From the NCBI RefSeq assembly GCF_000003815.2, contig NC_049985.1, forward strand, positions 23,891,497-23,951,293: a stretch of DNA of 59,797 nt, written 5' to 3'. Source of the DNA: Branchiostoma floridae. Lineage: Eukaryota > Chordata > Leptocardii > Amphioxiformes > Branchiostomatidae. Numbering within the stretch: position 1 is the stretch's first letter; each line of letters starts with the position of its first letter. This document shows positions 24,186 through 37,000 of this stretch, one piece after another. The notes beneath the pieces were generated by a model. That model made no database searches. It saw only the letters and a list, made by a program, of their open reading frames with translations, and was not told where the DNA came from. A program made the translations under genes and the position numbers.

Positions 24186-25081
24186 CTATGGATAAACCAT
24201 TTGGCATGGGAAGATGCTTACGTAGTTGTTGTGTGCAACAACCAACTGTCCTCCCGGTGCCAGTGCAATACTATATAGCTTTGTAATGTCGGTACTGTTA
24301 ACGATGGTTCGAACGAAGTCCCCATCGTGCGTGAACATGTCCACTTGTCCACCAGATAGTTGCTGCGCCACCAGGACTCGCCCAAGAGCGTCAATCAAAA
24401 TATCGCGCGGATCGCACAGCTTTGCCGTGTTGTCACGACACACCCCAAATTCGTACAAGTAATGTCTCCCGCTAGTATTATACACACGGACACTGCCGTG
24501 ACTTTTGGAGGTTTCAAAAAAGTTTCCTTTGTCGTCTACTGCGACGTGCGTGTTGGAATACTTATTAGTACCGTTCTCCATTTGCAACGCGAATCCCCCG
24601 GAGCGCGTGCCGTTTGGGTGGAAGATGAACACTTCCCTGCGTTGGACCACGATGACGTTGTTATTGCGCGAATCTATTGTAATGGTAGCCATACCTCTCT
24701 TGACTGTCATGTTAAAGTTGGACACTGGCGGGCCTTCAAGTCTGTACCGCAGGACATGTAATACACGGTCTCTGCGATTACCCTTACCACCCGGAGTCAC
24801 CACTACCACCCACAGACGACCCTCTCTGTCTATAGTGATGTCATGAGGCTCTGTGCGTCTCCTTCCCGGCAAGACCGTTGGGAACAGTCGGAGAAAAGTT
24901 CCGTTCAAGCTGAAGACTTGGACGCGTTCGTTGACACGATCAGTCACGAATACTTCATTATCGACAGATACGGTCACGCCGTGGTTAAAGCGAAATTTCC
25001 CCTCTTCTCTTCCCTTCCCGCCTAAAGTAATTTTCTCTGATTTTCTCTTTCCGCAGGATGTCAGGTGAGGTGAAACGTTTC
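24186..25081 (-). CDS. NHL propeller exon (exon 4)
   Basis: 298 codons including the stop, acceptor TTTTCAG|GAAACG, phase 1. Six blade-like repeats follow a KITLGGKG...GKFRFNHG entry: GVTVSVDNEVFVTDRVNERV, PHDITIDREGRLWVV, MATITIDSRNNNVIVV, HVAVDDKGNFF, PRDILIDALGRVLVAQ, YSIALAPGGQLVVAH. Seven Asn-X-Ser/Thr sequons are present. It closes with FPCQMVYP and TAA. Confidence 0.85.
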
Positions 25082-28000
25082 CTGAAAATCACATACATCG
25101 TAATTAAAGTACACTTTATGTACTGTAATCCTGTAGCATAAGGCCACACCAATTTAATTTCTTGGTTCACGGATTCACTCGCTCCTACTTTTGGGGAAAA
25201 AAATAAAAATAAAAATTACCACTCAGCAAATTTTCACCATTAATGAAACCATTCACCAACTTTCTGGTGTAACAAATTGGCCTTTATATGATAAGCTCCT
25301 TGAAGTGTGGCTATTATTATTGAAGTTATATTTTTCATTCATGAAGAATGGGACAAACATAAAAACTGGAACTACTTTTGTAATTTTCAACGAACAGGTG
25401 CTGTTACTGTACAGTAAAGGTGTTTTTGTACTTTTTTCAAGCTGAAAACTTTTTATTCTTTATGTTTTGGACTAGCCCTTATCTTTACCCCAACCATTTT
25501 ACAATTTTATTTTTAGCGACGCCTGATGGGCGAGCTTAATAGTATAGTGTGGAACCGTTTCCAAACTATTCTAAAAACTGTATAGGAATGTCAGGAATGT
25601 CAAAAGTCCGCGCATGCGTAGTTGCATCATGCCGGACTGTACCATTACCTCCACGGGTAAGCTTTCCAGTCGCCCAGGGCACGTACGTGCTCAGCAGTGT
25701 TTTCCGTATTCGCGCAAGGCAATTTTTGATTGATAGCCGTGCAAAATTGAGAAAAGCCTAGGACTTCAGACGTACCCGAATTGTAGTATGTAGTATGGTG
25801 GTCATGGAAATGTAAACATTTGAAACAGGGGGTAAAAGATTGTGGAGATATGTTTCTCGGAAAATGACCTGTGAGTCGTGGAAATCACTTCCGGGTTCGT
25901 TCGTGGTTTATGTGTCCAGGAGTTTGGAAAGTTTGGTGGCCTTCTTCACCCTTAATATCTTTCTGTTTTCAAAAGTACAAACTGATGTGTGAAACAAGCA
26001 TTGTTTGAGCTTAAAACATGTGGGGGTTGTGAGATAGCGATGTGATGGTTACCTTCGCCAAGAAAGTTATATTTTGGGTAGCGTTTGTATGTGTGTGCCG
26101 GTTGTAGAAGACCACCATAGCTCAAGAACGCCTGGATGAATTGTATTGATATTCGGTACGTGGGTAGGTCTTGTTGAGACCTGGAAGCGATGAGATTTTT
26201 GGCTTTCTAGTGGCCTGTTACGGTACTGCAGCGGAACTTCTTGGTTTGATATCTCGAGTTCTGGACATGCTACGGCTATGAATCTTAAGTGGTAGACAGC
26301 TCTTGATGCTGTAAGTAAGTGGTATAGGTTTGGGCCCCCTAGCGGCTTATTTTGGAACTGCAGGACAGGTTTAGACTTAGGTGTCAGACTTCTAAAGGGA
26401 ATAACTAAAGAAGGGGTTGACGGATTGTTATGGTTTTTGGTATGTGGATAGGTTACGTGATGCTTAATATAATTACATATTAATTATGAAGAATTATGCA
26501 GAGTGGAAGCTAATTTGCATAATAAATTGGGAAACATGCTCAGCTCAATTAAAGGACCATTACAACATGTGACCTTTGTAACTGAGAAAGAGGAGAATAT
26601 TGATAAATAAATGCATAATTTGCATAATTAATGAGAAAATGCTATAATGTCATTTTGATAAATGACGGGAACTTCTTACTTGTAGCATTTGGAAGTTATG
26701 TACAAGTGAACATCGTTTAACATTAACTATGCAAATTAGGTCCTAATTTGCATAAATTAGCAGAAAAGGCGACTAAAGTCTCCTTTCTTAACATATATTG
26801 CGCATGTCAATTTGTTGGAGATGATCAAGTTATATAGTTTATGCAAATGAGAGCCTTATTTGCATAATTCATGACAAACACAATTAATTCAGTAGAAAAA
26901 TATTTTTATCTATCTATATATCTATATATATATCTATATCGATACTGGCAAAAACCCTTTTTTTTAGCATATTGTTATTTAGCTAGAGAGGATGATCAAC
27001 TGATATCATTCATGTAAAATGAGGCCCTGATTTGTAAAATCGATGAGGAGCATTTACATTAGTTCACCCTTCACTCACAAGGGACCCCCTTTGACAGCAA
27101 TGCTCTATGAACATCGATCGCCAAACGAATGGAATACAACTATTAAAACCCATTAACAACAACAATCTGTAAAACTTATAAACATTAAAACCGTCGCTAT
27201 GGCAATAATTTTAATTGCCACACTTTTTATTTTTATTTCGCCCTCTCGCTCCATATTTTTTATGAAAAAATTCGTGAACCAAGAAATTAAATTGGTGTGG
27301 CCTAATTGTAAGCTATAAGATTAACCTCCCAGTGGCAATTTCAGGAAATTCATACTCCGTGCACTGTACACAGAAAAGAAATCAAACCCTATAAAAACTG
27401 TTTTAGATTAGAAGTAGCGCTGCTGGTTGAAAACTCTCATTTCACCTGATTTTCTTGTATACCACTATGTAGCATAACCATTATCTTGCCGGCCCGGCAG
27501 AGGAGTTTAATCCCACTCCTTATTAAACTCCTCTGCCGGCTAAACTCCTTCCCCAGCTTATGTTACTGTCTTAAACCACCGCAAGACCTGCTTGGAGATC
27601 AGTCGTATACCTCCCAAAAGACTTGTGCTAGGACAACCAGATTTGGTGATTTTTCTTAGAATATTGTTGGCAACAACAAATACGAAAAAATGAGCAAGTT
27701 TATATTTTTCTTCTTACCACGGCCAAGAAATGCTAATTTTGGTTTAAACAATGGGATTTTCTTGCAAAACTATGCTAATTTTCATATATCTTTACTATGT
27801 GACTTATCTTAATGTGACATGTGTCATTAGATTTTCATAATTTATTCTAATAAGATTATGTATTAGATCAAAATCCAAGATGGCCGACAATATCATGATG
27901 AAAAGTATAATCAGTTTATTTTCACTCGGATTTCAACACTACTTGGTATTTTCTTAGGATAAAAACATTCATGCGAACGTTTTCAATCCGTTTCATGGTA

Positions 28001-31000
28001 TTCTAGGGTTACATGTTGAAAAAGGTGTATCTTAAGATATTTAAGGTTGATAATTCAAGATGTAGGTTTGAACTTGATATCTTAAATACATATGGTGTCA
28101 TTGAATGACGTCATTTTGACGTCGTTATGGTGTCCTTTGACAACAGAAGTCTTAGAATACTTTAGCCTGGTAGCCAGCCGTAATATAGCTCCCGAGTCTC
28201 TTCTTTAGCTATATTACGGCTGGATACCAACTAGTGAAGCTAAGAATACTTGAATATTGATGACAACCCTTTCTTTATTCTTACCTTTATGTGTGCTACA
28301 TTTAGGCAATATGGAAATTCCCTGTTTTAGCCACAAAAAAAACAATTAAAGGCGTCATAATTACGTCATATTACGTTATGATGATATCAGATGTCAGGAA
28401 TTATAAAATTATTTACGAGGACATCATCCCCTGAAAATTTGGTAATTGTACAGTAAGTTGGCATGGAAGTTAGCACATCTAAAAGTAAAGGTATGATTAA
28501 CAGCACACTATCTGATGCCAGAACTTCAGTGACCATGGCTGGTGAAGTCCTCGAAGACGTGGACTTTTTCAAATACCTTGGCTCGATCCTTAACAGGGAT
28601 GGCACCTCCACGCAAGAAATCAAAGTAAGAATTGCACAAGCATCAGCAGCACTCGCTAAACTCAGCCCCATCCTCCAGAACAAGAACATCAGTCTGCCAG
28701 TCAAGATCAAACTGTACAGAACACTCATAGTCTCCATCTTCCTCTATGGCTGCGAAAGCTGGACCACCACAGCAGAAACAGAGCGCCGCATAGAAGCCTT
28801 CGAGATGAAATGCCTGCGAAAAATCCTCGGCATTTCCTACCTGCAACGCCAGACAAACAGGTCTGTACGCCATCAAGCAGAGGCAGCATGTGGCAAGCAA
28901 GAACCACTCCTGTCCACAGTCAAGCGCAGGAAGCTGAACTGGTTCGGCCACATCTGCCGACACAACTCCCTCGCTAAAACCATACTACAAGGCACAATAG
29001 CAGGAGGGAGGAAACGAGGTAGGCCAAGGAAGACATGGCTGGACAATATTAAGACATGGACTGGCCTAAGCACTGAACAGCTCATCAGAGGGGCAGAGGA
29101 CAGAGAGAAATGGGCACGAATCACTACTACTGGATGTCGGGGAGCCCCTACGACCACTGAGGTTACGGGCCGTGAGTGAGTGAGTGTGACAGTAAGTTGT
29201 TTCGAAATTACGACGGGTGAAGCGCGAATAAGACAGCTACCCATCCCCCCCCCCCCCCCAAACAACCCCCACCCCACCCCCAGCCAGGGAATGCCCAAAC
29301 TGAAGCCCAGTCTGTATAGGGTTAAGGTAGTTCATATCACGATCACTTTTTGTTACATACTGGTCATTACCTTGACTGCTATAGACTGTGGCCGTCATAA
29401 CTGTTGATGTTTCTTCGATAGAGCTATTGGCAACAAAATCCTGTAAGAAAGCAATTAGAAATTGTTACTTCATTCAATTGCCTTGTCCTGTTTTACTCTG
29501 ATTACTATGATTCCCTGTCTGTATGTTAGTACACCAACAGACAATACATTTAATATTTGCCGATTACAAATGAGTTTGGAACGGGCATCAACTGCGTTAT
29601 AATTGTCTCCTCACGCTTCTGTCCCATTTGCACCGGTGCCCGAAAGGGGTGTAGCCTCGACCGGCCCCGAAGCCACAAATCTTTTACAGTGGATACGGTG
29701 AGGTTACCTCTCTAGATTGATCTGCAAATCAAACTGTCTGTATGCTTGTCTGACTTTCTCTCTGTCTGTCTGTAACCCTGTTTGTTTCTATCCTTGTCTG
29801 GCTTCCTCTTTGTCTGCAATTAACTCTGTCTGTATCCTTGTCTAGCTTCCTCTTTGTCTAGTTTGTCTGACTCTCTGTCCGTCTGCAACCCAGTCTGTCT
29901 GCTTCTCTGTCTGTGTGCAAACCTGTCTGGGCTACTCTTTTTCTGTCTGCCTCTCTGTCCGTCTGCAACAGTGTCTGCCTGTCTGTATCTTTGTCTGAAT
30001 TCCTCTTTGTCTTTCTACCTCCCTACCTGTCTGCAAGCCTGTCTGTCTACCTCTCAGTCTGTCTGCAACCGTGTCTGTTTATACCCTTGTCTAGCGCCCT
30101 CTTTGTCTGCCTCTCTGTCTGTCTGCAACCCTGTCTGTCTGCCTCTCTGTCTGTCTACAACCCAGGCTGTCTGTATTCTTGTCTGGCTTCCTCTTTTGAA
30201 GTCTACCTCTATATGTCTGCAACCCTGTCTGGCTTTTTTCTTTATCGGTCTACCTGTCATTCTGTCAGCAAGCCTGTCTGTCTGCTTCTCCGTCTGTCTG
30301 CAACCGTGTCTGTCAGTCTGTATCCTTGTCTAGCGTCCTCATTGTCTCGTATTTGTCTGCAAAACTGTCTGTCTGTCTGCAACCCTGTCTGGTTTACTCT
30401 TTGTCTGTCTCCCTTTCTATCTATCTGCAAGCCGGTCTGCCTGCCTCTCTGTCTGTCTGCAACCGTGTCTGTCTGTATCCTTGTCTGACTTCCTCTTTGT
30501 CTGTCTACCTCCCTATCTGTCTGCAAGACTGTCTGTCTACCTCTCAGTCTGTCTGCAACCGTGTCTGTCTATGTTCTTGTCTGGCTTAGTCTTTGTCTGT
30601 CTGACTCTCTATCTGTCTGCAACCGTGTCAGTCCGTCTTTATCCTTGTTTTGGCTTCCTCTATGTATGTCTACCTCTCTATCTTTCTGCAACCCTGTCTG
30701 TCTGCTCCTCTGTCTGTCTGCAACCCTGTCTGGCTTTCTCTTTGTCTTTCTGCCTCTCTGTCTGCAACCCTGTCTGTCTACTCCTCTGCAGCCCTGGCCA
30801 CTTTTCGCCTGTCTGCCTCTTTTTCTGTTTGCAGCTCAGTAAGTCTGCAGCCTTGTCTGGCTTTGTTTTTGTCGCCTACCTCTGAATGTTTCTGCAACCC
30901 TGTCTGGCTTCTTCTCTGTCTGTCTTCAACCCTGCCTGGGTTACTTTTTGTCTGTCTGTTTCTCTGTGTCTGCAACGCAGTCTATTTGTCTCATCTGGCT

Positions 31001-34000
31001 TCCTCTTTGTCTGCCTACCTCTCTATCTGTCTGCAACCCTGTCTGTCTGATTCTCTGTTTGTCTGCAACCCTGTCTGGCTTACTCATTGTCTGTCCACTT
31101 CTTTATCTCTCTGCAGCTGCCAGCTTGTCTATCTGCTTCTCAGTCTGTCTGCAGCCTTCTTTGACATGGCCGGTATCCTCTTTAATTGTCCACCTTTCTA
31201 TCTGTCTGCAACCCCGTCTGCCTTCCGCTCTGTCTGCTTGCCTCTCAGTCTTTCTGCAACCCTGTCAGTCTGTATCCTTGTCTGGCTTCCTCTTTGTCTG
31301 TCTGCCTCTCTGTCTGTCTGAAACCCTGTCCGTCTGTAGCCTTGTCTGGCTTCCTCTTTGTCTGTCTACCTCTCTATCTGTCTATCTGCTTCTCTGTCTG
31401 TCTGCAGCCTTGCCTGGCTTCCTCGTTGTCTGTCTACCACTCTATTCTTCTTCAACCCTGTCTGCCTGCTCCTCTGTCTGTCTGCAACCATGTCTGGCTT
31501 CCTCTTTGTCTAACTCTCTATCTGCCTGCAAGCCTGGAAGTCTGTCTGGAACCCTGTCTGTCTGTATCCTTGTCTAGCTTTCCTTTTTTTTCTGTCTACC
31601 TCCTTGTCCATCTGCAATCCTGTCTGGCTTCCTCTTTGTCTGTCTACCTTTCTATCTGTCTGCAAGCCTGTCTATCTGCTTCTTTGTCTGCAGCCTTGTC
31701 TATCTCGCAGCTTCTCTGTCTGTCTGCAGCCTTGTCTTGCTTCCTTGTTGTCTGTCTACCTCTTTATCCTTCTTCAACCCTGTCTGTCTGCTCCTCTGTC
31801 TGTCTGCATTCCTGTTTAGCTTTCTCTTTGTCTGTCTACCTCTCTGTCTGGCTGCAACCCTGTCTGTCTGCTTCTTTGTCTGTCTGCGACCTTGTCCGGC
31901 GTACTCTTTGTCTGTTTGCCTTTTTATCTGTCTGTAAGCCTGTCTGTCTCACTCTCTGTCTGTCTTCAACCGTGTCTGTCTGCATGTATCCTTGTCTGGC
32001 TTCCTCTTTGTCTGTCTAACTCCCTATATGTCTGTAAGCATGTCTGTCTGCCTCTCAGTCTGTCTAGACGCTCGCAACATCTACAATCTTACACCCGAAA
32101 CACAAACAGCTTCCACAATCATCTTTCAAAGCCAAAGCCTGGCTCTCCCTCGGCGATCCATTCTCTGTGAACTAATGTGACTATTCCATGTGTACAGATT
32201 GTATATATATGTACATGATGTAAATATATAACTGTTTTGCTTAAACAATGTAAGTTATTGCTAGTGATTTTATGATTCTATGCTTATTGAAGCAAATTGT
32301 ATTTGTAATATGCAACATGTATCTATTCTTCTCTCCCAGGGTTAGCCCTTGGCAATAGCCCATGGCTAGTTGGGCAGCCCTGGCTGTATGTATACAGTCA
32401 AACGAATAAATAAATAAAAAAAACATCTATTTGTTTTGGATGCCGGGTTGATTTTAACTCCGAAAAAAGCATTGGTGCCCGGCCTAGCCATAAAATAGAA
32501 ATTTTCCGTAAAATCTTAACACATTTAATTTAATAACAAAAAAAAAAGACTAATCAGCTGTGCTCACCTCCTGGAGTTGACTTGAGTTTATTGAGATGCC
32601 CTTTAACCCATGGACTTCCCGGATTTCCATGTAGAGGATGAAAGAGATTCCGCTGCCGATCAAAAGTGCCAAGACAAGAGCCGTAACTGAGGCAACGCAG
32701 GCCCTCTGACGTGTACACACTGAAAAATATCCGTCATCAGCACCCTCTGACATGTACACACTGAAACATACACGTCATCAGAACCGTGTTCGGGTCAATT
32801 AAGGCCTGTGACATCCATGTAGCTAATGTTTCACGTGAACGCATCAAGAAAAAACTTTACACAATGGTTGAACCTTGAACCTTGAACGTGGACATCATGG
32901 ATGTTATGGATTCTTCTTCTTCACTCAGCCTTGTCCTCCACAATGCTTGAAATGTCTAAATGAACTAGTCACTGGTGGATTTGTATGTAATATGCTGGAA
33001 GTTATGATTAGCCGTACTTATTTTGGTTAAAAAACACATCGTTTACTTTATATGTTCAAGCCTTGGCGAGCACAGTACATTTTTTTTATTCTTATTTTTT
33101 TATTTATTTAACCAGGAGTAATACAGCTCAGGTCAAACCTAGACCTCATCAAGAGAAGAACTTACCTCCTTTAGAATGACTTTATTCGCGTTTTTTTTTG
33201 CTTAAGCGAAGGAATCTAACGTTTGTTTAGGCCAAAAAGAGCAAAAAGTTTGATTTTCTAGTCTTCAGTGAAAATACTTCCCCAGAAACACTAAATAACC
33301 GCAACAAACAATTACTCATACTAAGAAATATACTAAATTTGTCAGTTAGCAATACTGTTGTTTTGACCGAGGCTGAAGCCCATAAATATGACTATGGAAT
33401 AAGTTTGGGCCGTTGTCAATCAAAGCTTTTGTTTTCCAACCATTTCACATCCCGGGGTTTTTAGACGGTCAAACGCGAAGGAAACGGTAATATTTTGCGG
33501 CTTCCGCGGGGGCCTAATTTTGCTGATTGCATCGAATGAAGTCAGTATTTGATAAATGCTTCAATATCTAACACGGTTAGTATTTATACGCCTTATTGAT
33601 GTACCACATACTGTAAATGCATTTAAGTTCGCGGGGATTTAATTTCGCGGTAGCGGGAAAATGGACTTTTCGCGGTGGTTTTAATTTCGCGGTAGCACCA
33701 TGCACTGCAGTCTCTTACTGTTATGGAAAAATGTTCGCGGTGGTTTTAAATTCGCGGTGAAGTGGCCGCCGCGAAAACCACGAACATTAATCCACCGCGA
33801 ACATTTCTGCATTTACAGTATATACAGTGAGTTCTTTTTTTGCAATGTGACATTATGACAATTCTGATAACGTCGCGGTCCCACGGGGTCACCGGCGGTC
33901 ACGGATTGTTCTGAATTTTATGTTCTACAGAAATCTTTGTCACGGCCTTACTTGACCTGAGTATTCTCAGTGATGTGTACATATTGAAATATACGTTATC

Positions 34001-37000
34001 AGCTCCGTACTCTCTCAGGTGTGTGCATTGTATATAATACGCGTCATCATCTTTTATTCTGTTTTCTTTAGCCAGGGTAGCCCAACTCAGTGTATAACAC
34101 TGCTTTACAGTGGGGCCCTGGATAACACACAGTAACTTTACATGACACATCACCCCAATCCATAACATCCAAATAATATATCCAAAGCCCGTTTTCCATA
34201 ATCATCCATGGTTCTCCCATCGTCTACGCATACGACGGATGAGCGTCTCTTCCTCCTGGACCCCGCGTCCTCATTACCGTATCCATTATAACGTGTTCAT
34301 ACACGGTGGTGAAATTTCGCCCCCCAAAAAAACACAGACTTTCTCTTGGGATTTTCGAATCCGAATCAAGTTCGATGCGACGTCATTCGAACAAAACGGG
34401 CATGTATTCGGTGTCACCCGCGGCCACCTACACGTTGCTACAGTAAACACGTTACTGATTTCTTTGGGGCATGTGGCATGTAACAAAGCTACTTGGGTCA
34501 TCCTTCGTAATCTTGAATATAAAATTATTTTCGAGGGTATTAAGTTCCACTTTCCCCCATATCTATCCACGTTAAAATAGTATCTAAATCGCCCCCCCCC
34601 GTTGACCTCGCTAAAAATCTAGTTCATGCGATTAAGAGACGACCCCCCCCCCCCAAAAAAAAATAATAACGTGCAAACTAACACTTTAAGTTATACGGAT
34701 TTTAAGGGCTTTGACTATCGCGAATTGATATCTCCAGAGTTGTGTCTTAGGGAATTTCTTTTTATACGGAGGCCATTTTAAATTGCGGGTATTTGTGGAA
34801 TTTTTTTGGGACATAATTTTCACCGTAGAAATAGTTTAAAGCATTATTTAGAAAATACTTAAAACAGGAAGTTTCATCTTACTCTCAATATCGATATAAA
34901 TTTATACAGTGTAAACAATTTTCAGTCAAATTCAGGACCACTCTTAATCAGTTATTTGTTTTAGGGCCACCGTTCACCCTTTGTAAATCAACATAATTTT
35001 TTTTATTGTTCAAATTTTACAAAACATTCAGACAAGATTAGAGTCCATTCCAAGACACCATGCGGATGTTTGTTGCCATTGTTTAGAATTGATTTTAAAG
35101 TTTTGTAATTATATGTCTAGGACATTTGATACTTCAGAAATATTGTTAACACTGTTTAAACTTTATAAATATTTCCCTGGTACTGTAAAACTTTGGAAAT
35201 ATTCATGGTGTGGAATTGGATACTTCTAATCGTTTCTAAATAATGATAACAGCATTCTACCATTATTTACCATTTTCTACCATTTTTTGTAAATGGTTCG
35301 GTGGGCTGGGAAGATAGCAATTCACACATCCTTGCAAAGTATGGTTGGGTGTCAATGCAACAATGGCCCACCACAAAGGATCCACCAGTGCCCAGCAGTG
35401 AAATCTATAAATATACAGATGCAATAATAGGGCTTAATTTTATGGGGGCAATAAACTAATTTTACCATTTGGCCAGGTTTACCATTTTTTGTAAATATTT
35501 GTAAATGTGAAATAATCACAGAGAGGTTTCACAATTATTCTAAATAAAGATATTTTTGTACAGTTACTTTCAAAATGTTTATAAAATATTCAAAGAAATT
35601 CAAATAAATGAGTATTTTCTTAGTCAATTTTTTGAAAATAATTTAATTATTGTGGCTCAGATATTCTTTTATTCAAAATAATTCAGACTAATTATAAATA
35701 TCGCCTAAAAACCCTCATGGTGTCTTGGAATGCACTCTATCACACGTACACGTATTTTTTTTAATTATACACATGCCTTGTTTTTATTTATTTTTTGCGA
35801 GACACTTGTGAGAGGTTGCTTTTAAAACAATCACGATCTTAACAATTCCCACTATTCGTTTCGTGGTAGCAATAATGAAAAAAAGATGTTGCCCCCTCAA
35901 TACAAGAATGGACTCTTCCGAAAAAAAAACACTATAAGTGCAGAATGAACTGGTCTATGTGGCCCATTTTCCATTACTAAGGATACAGCTACCGATATAG
36001 TAACCCAGATCAGTTGCATTTTTTATGACATAGTAACCCTAAAAAATACCTTTTTTAATAAATCAAAAATGGCATTAATAATTTTAAGTGATGCACAGCA
36101 TAAGTACGAATGGAGACCTGTGGATGCATCTCCTACCAAATTTTAGGTCATTTGGTTTTCATGCAAAGGAACAGGAGCGAAAACTATATAACGTATACAT
36201 TTTAGTCTAAAAATGGTAAAAATGCCAAAATTTAGCACTTTTTAACCATACTTGCCAGAACAAAAAATAACCTACTGTAAGCACCTTTCCTACATATATA
36301 TCACATTCCTGTTCATAGTAGCAAAAATATACATTTTAGTCAAAATTGTCACCGCCAAAATTATAACTCATGTTTGAAGTGATGTATACAGAAAGTGCTG
36401 ATGACGTCCTGGGGGGGAATACGTTCAATGCACGTCTGTACCCAATTAGTTTTAATACTAGGGCACAGGGATCCCAAAAATATATTTTGGGTCTAAAAAT
36501 AACCAAAAGCCTAAATAACGTAATATCAATGGCATCTAGCAAAAAGTAAAAAAAAAAAAACGCATGGGGTATTTAATATCTCTTCCTCCATGCCAAATTT
36601 CAGCTCATTTGCGATAAACGAAAAAATGTAATCCATATGAAGATTTGGCAGGAGAAGAAGAAAAGGAGATCTAGAAGAAGAAGATGATGATGGAGAAGAG
36701 GACGAATTGAACGGATTGAATAGAAAAAAACAGAGACATCACCAGAAACAATACAATTACTAGCTACCAATGATTCTAAAGTATGTTAACGTCAACATAT
36801 CATCTTACCTCCAGCTGCTTGCTGAGGACCGTTTGGAATGTACATCGGATTTGGAATCAGTTTGTTCTGGCGCGAATGAAGTGTACGTTGTGGTTCGTGA
36901 GTACTGCTGATATTCCCGTCATTCCTTAGATAGTCGGAAGTGCCAGCATCATTTTCGGAAATGCCAGTGTCCTTCTTAGTTCCAGTGTCATTACCGGAAG

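Larger units (their letters stand above)
32720..36808 (-). other. Intron 1 of the NHL membrane gene
   Basis: Holds a retroposon 3' end near 33085-33160 (AATAAATAAATAAA-type, inverted), a MITE (33609-33820), diverged copies of the membrane-exon acceptor (about 33960-34040), a C-run region (34590-34655), a 701-bp inverted-repeat element (35039-35739) and the 3' part of the segmental duplication. No further exon is supported. Confidence 0.5.

Noticed and set aside
24226-25068. Plus-strand ORFs over the propeller exon
   Set aside because: Antisense shadows of the NHL coding frame.
29854-32180. Long Cys/Leu/Ser-rich ORFs on plus and Arg/Thr/Gln-rich ORFs on minus
   Set aside because: All lie in the CTGT array; the repeat has almost no stop codons in any frame.
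34239-34580. 113-codon plus ORF and 94-codon minus ORF
   Set aside because: They overlap each other in repeat-like intronic DNA next to C-runs; no recognisable domain.
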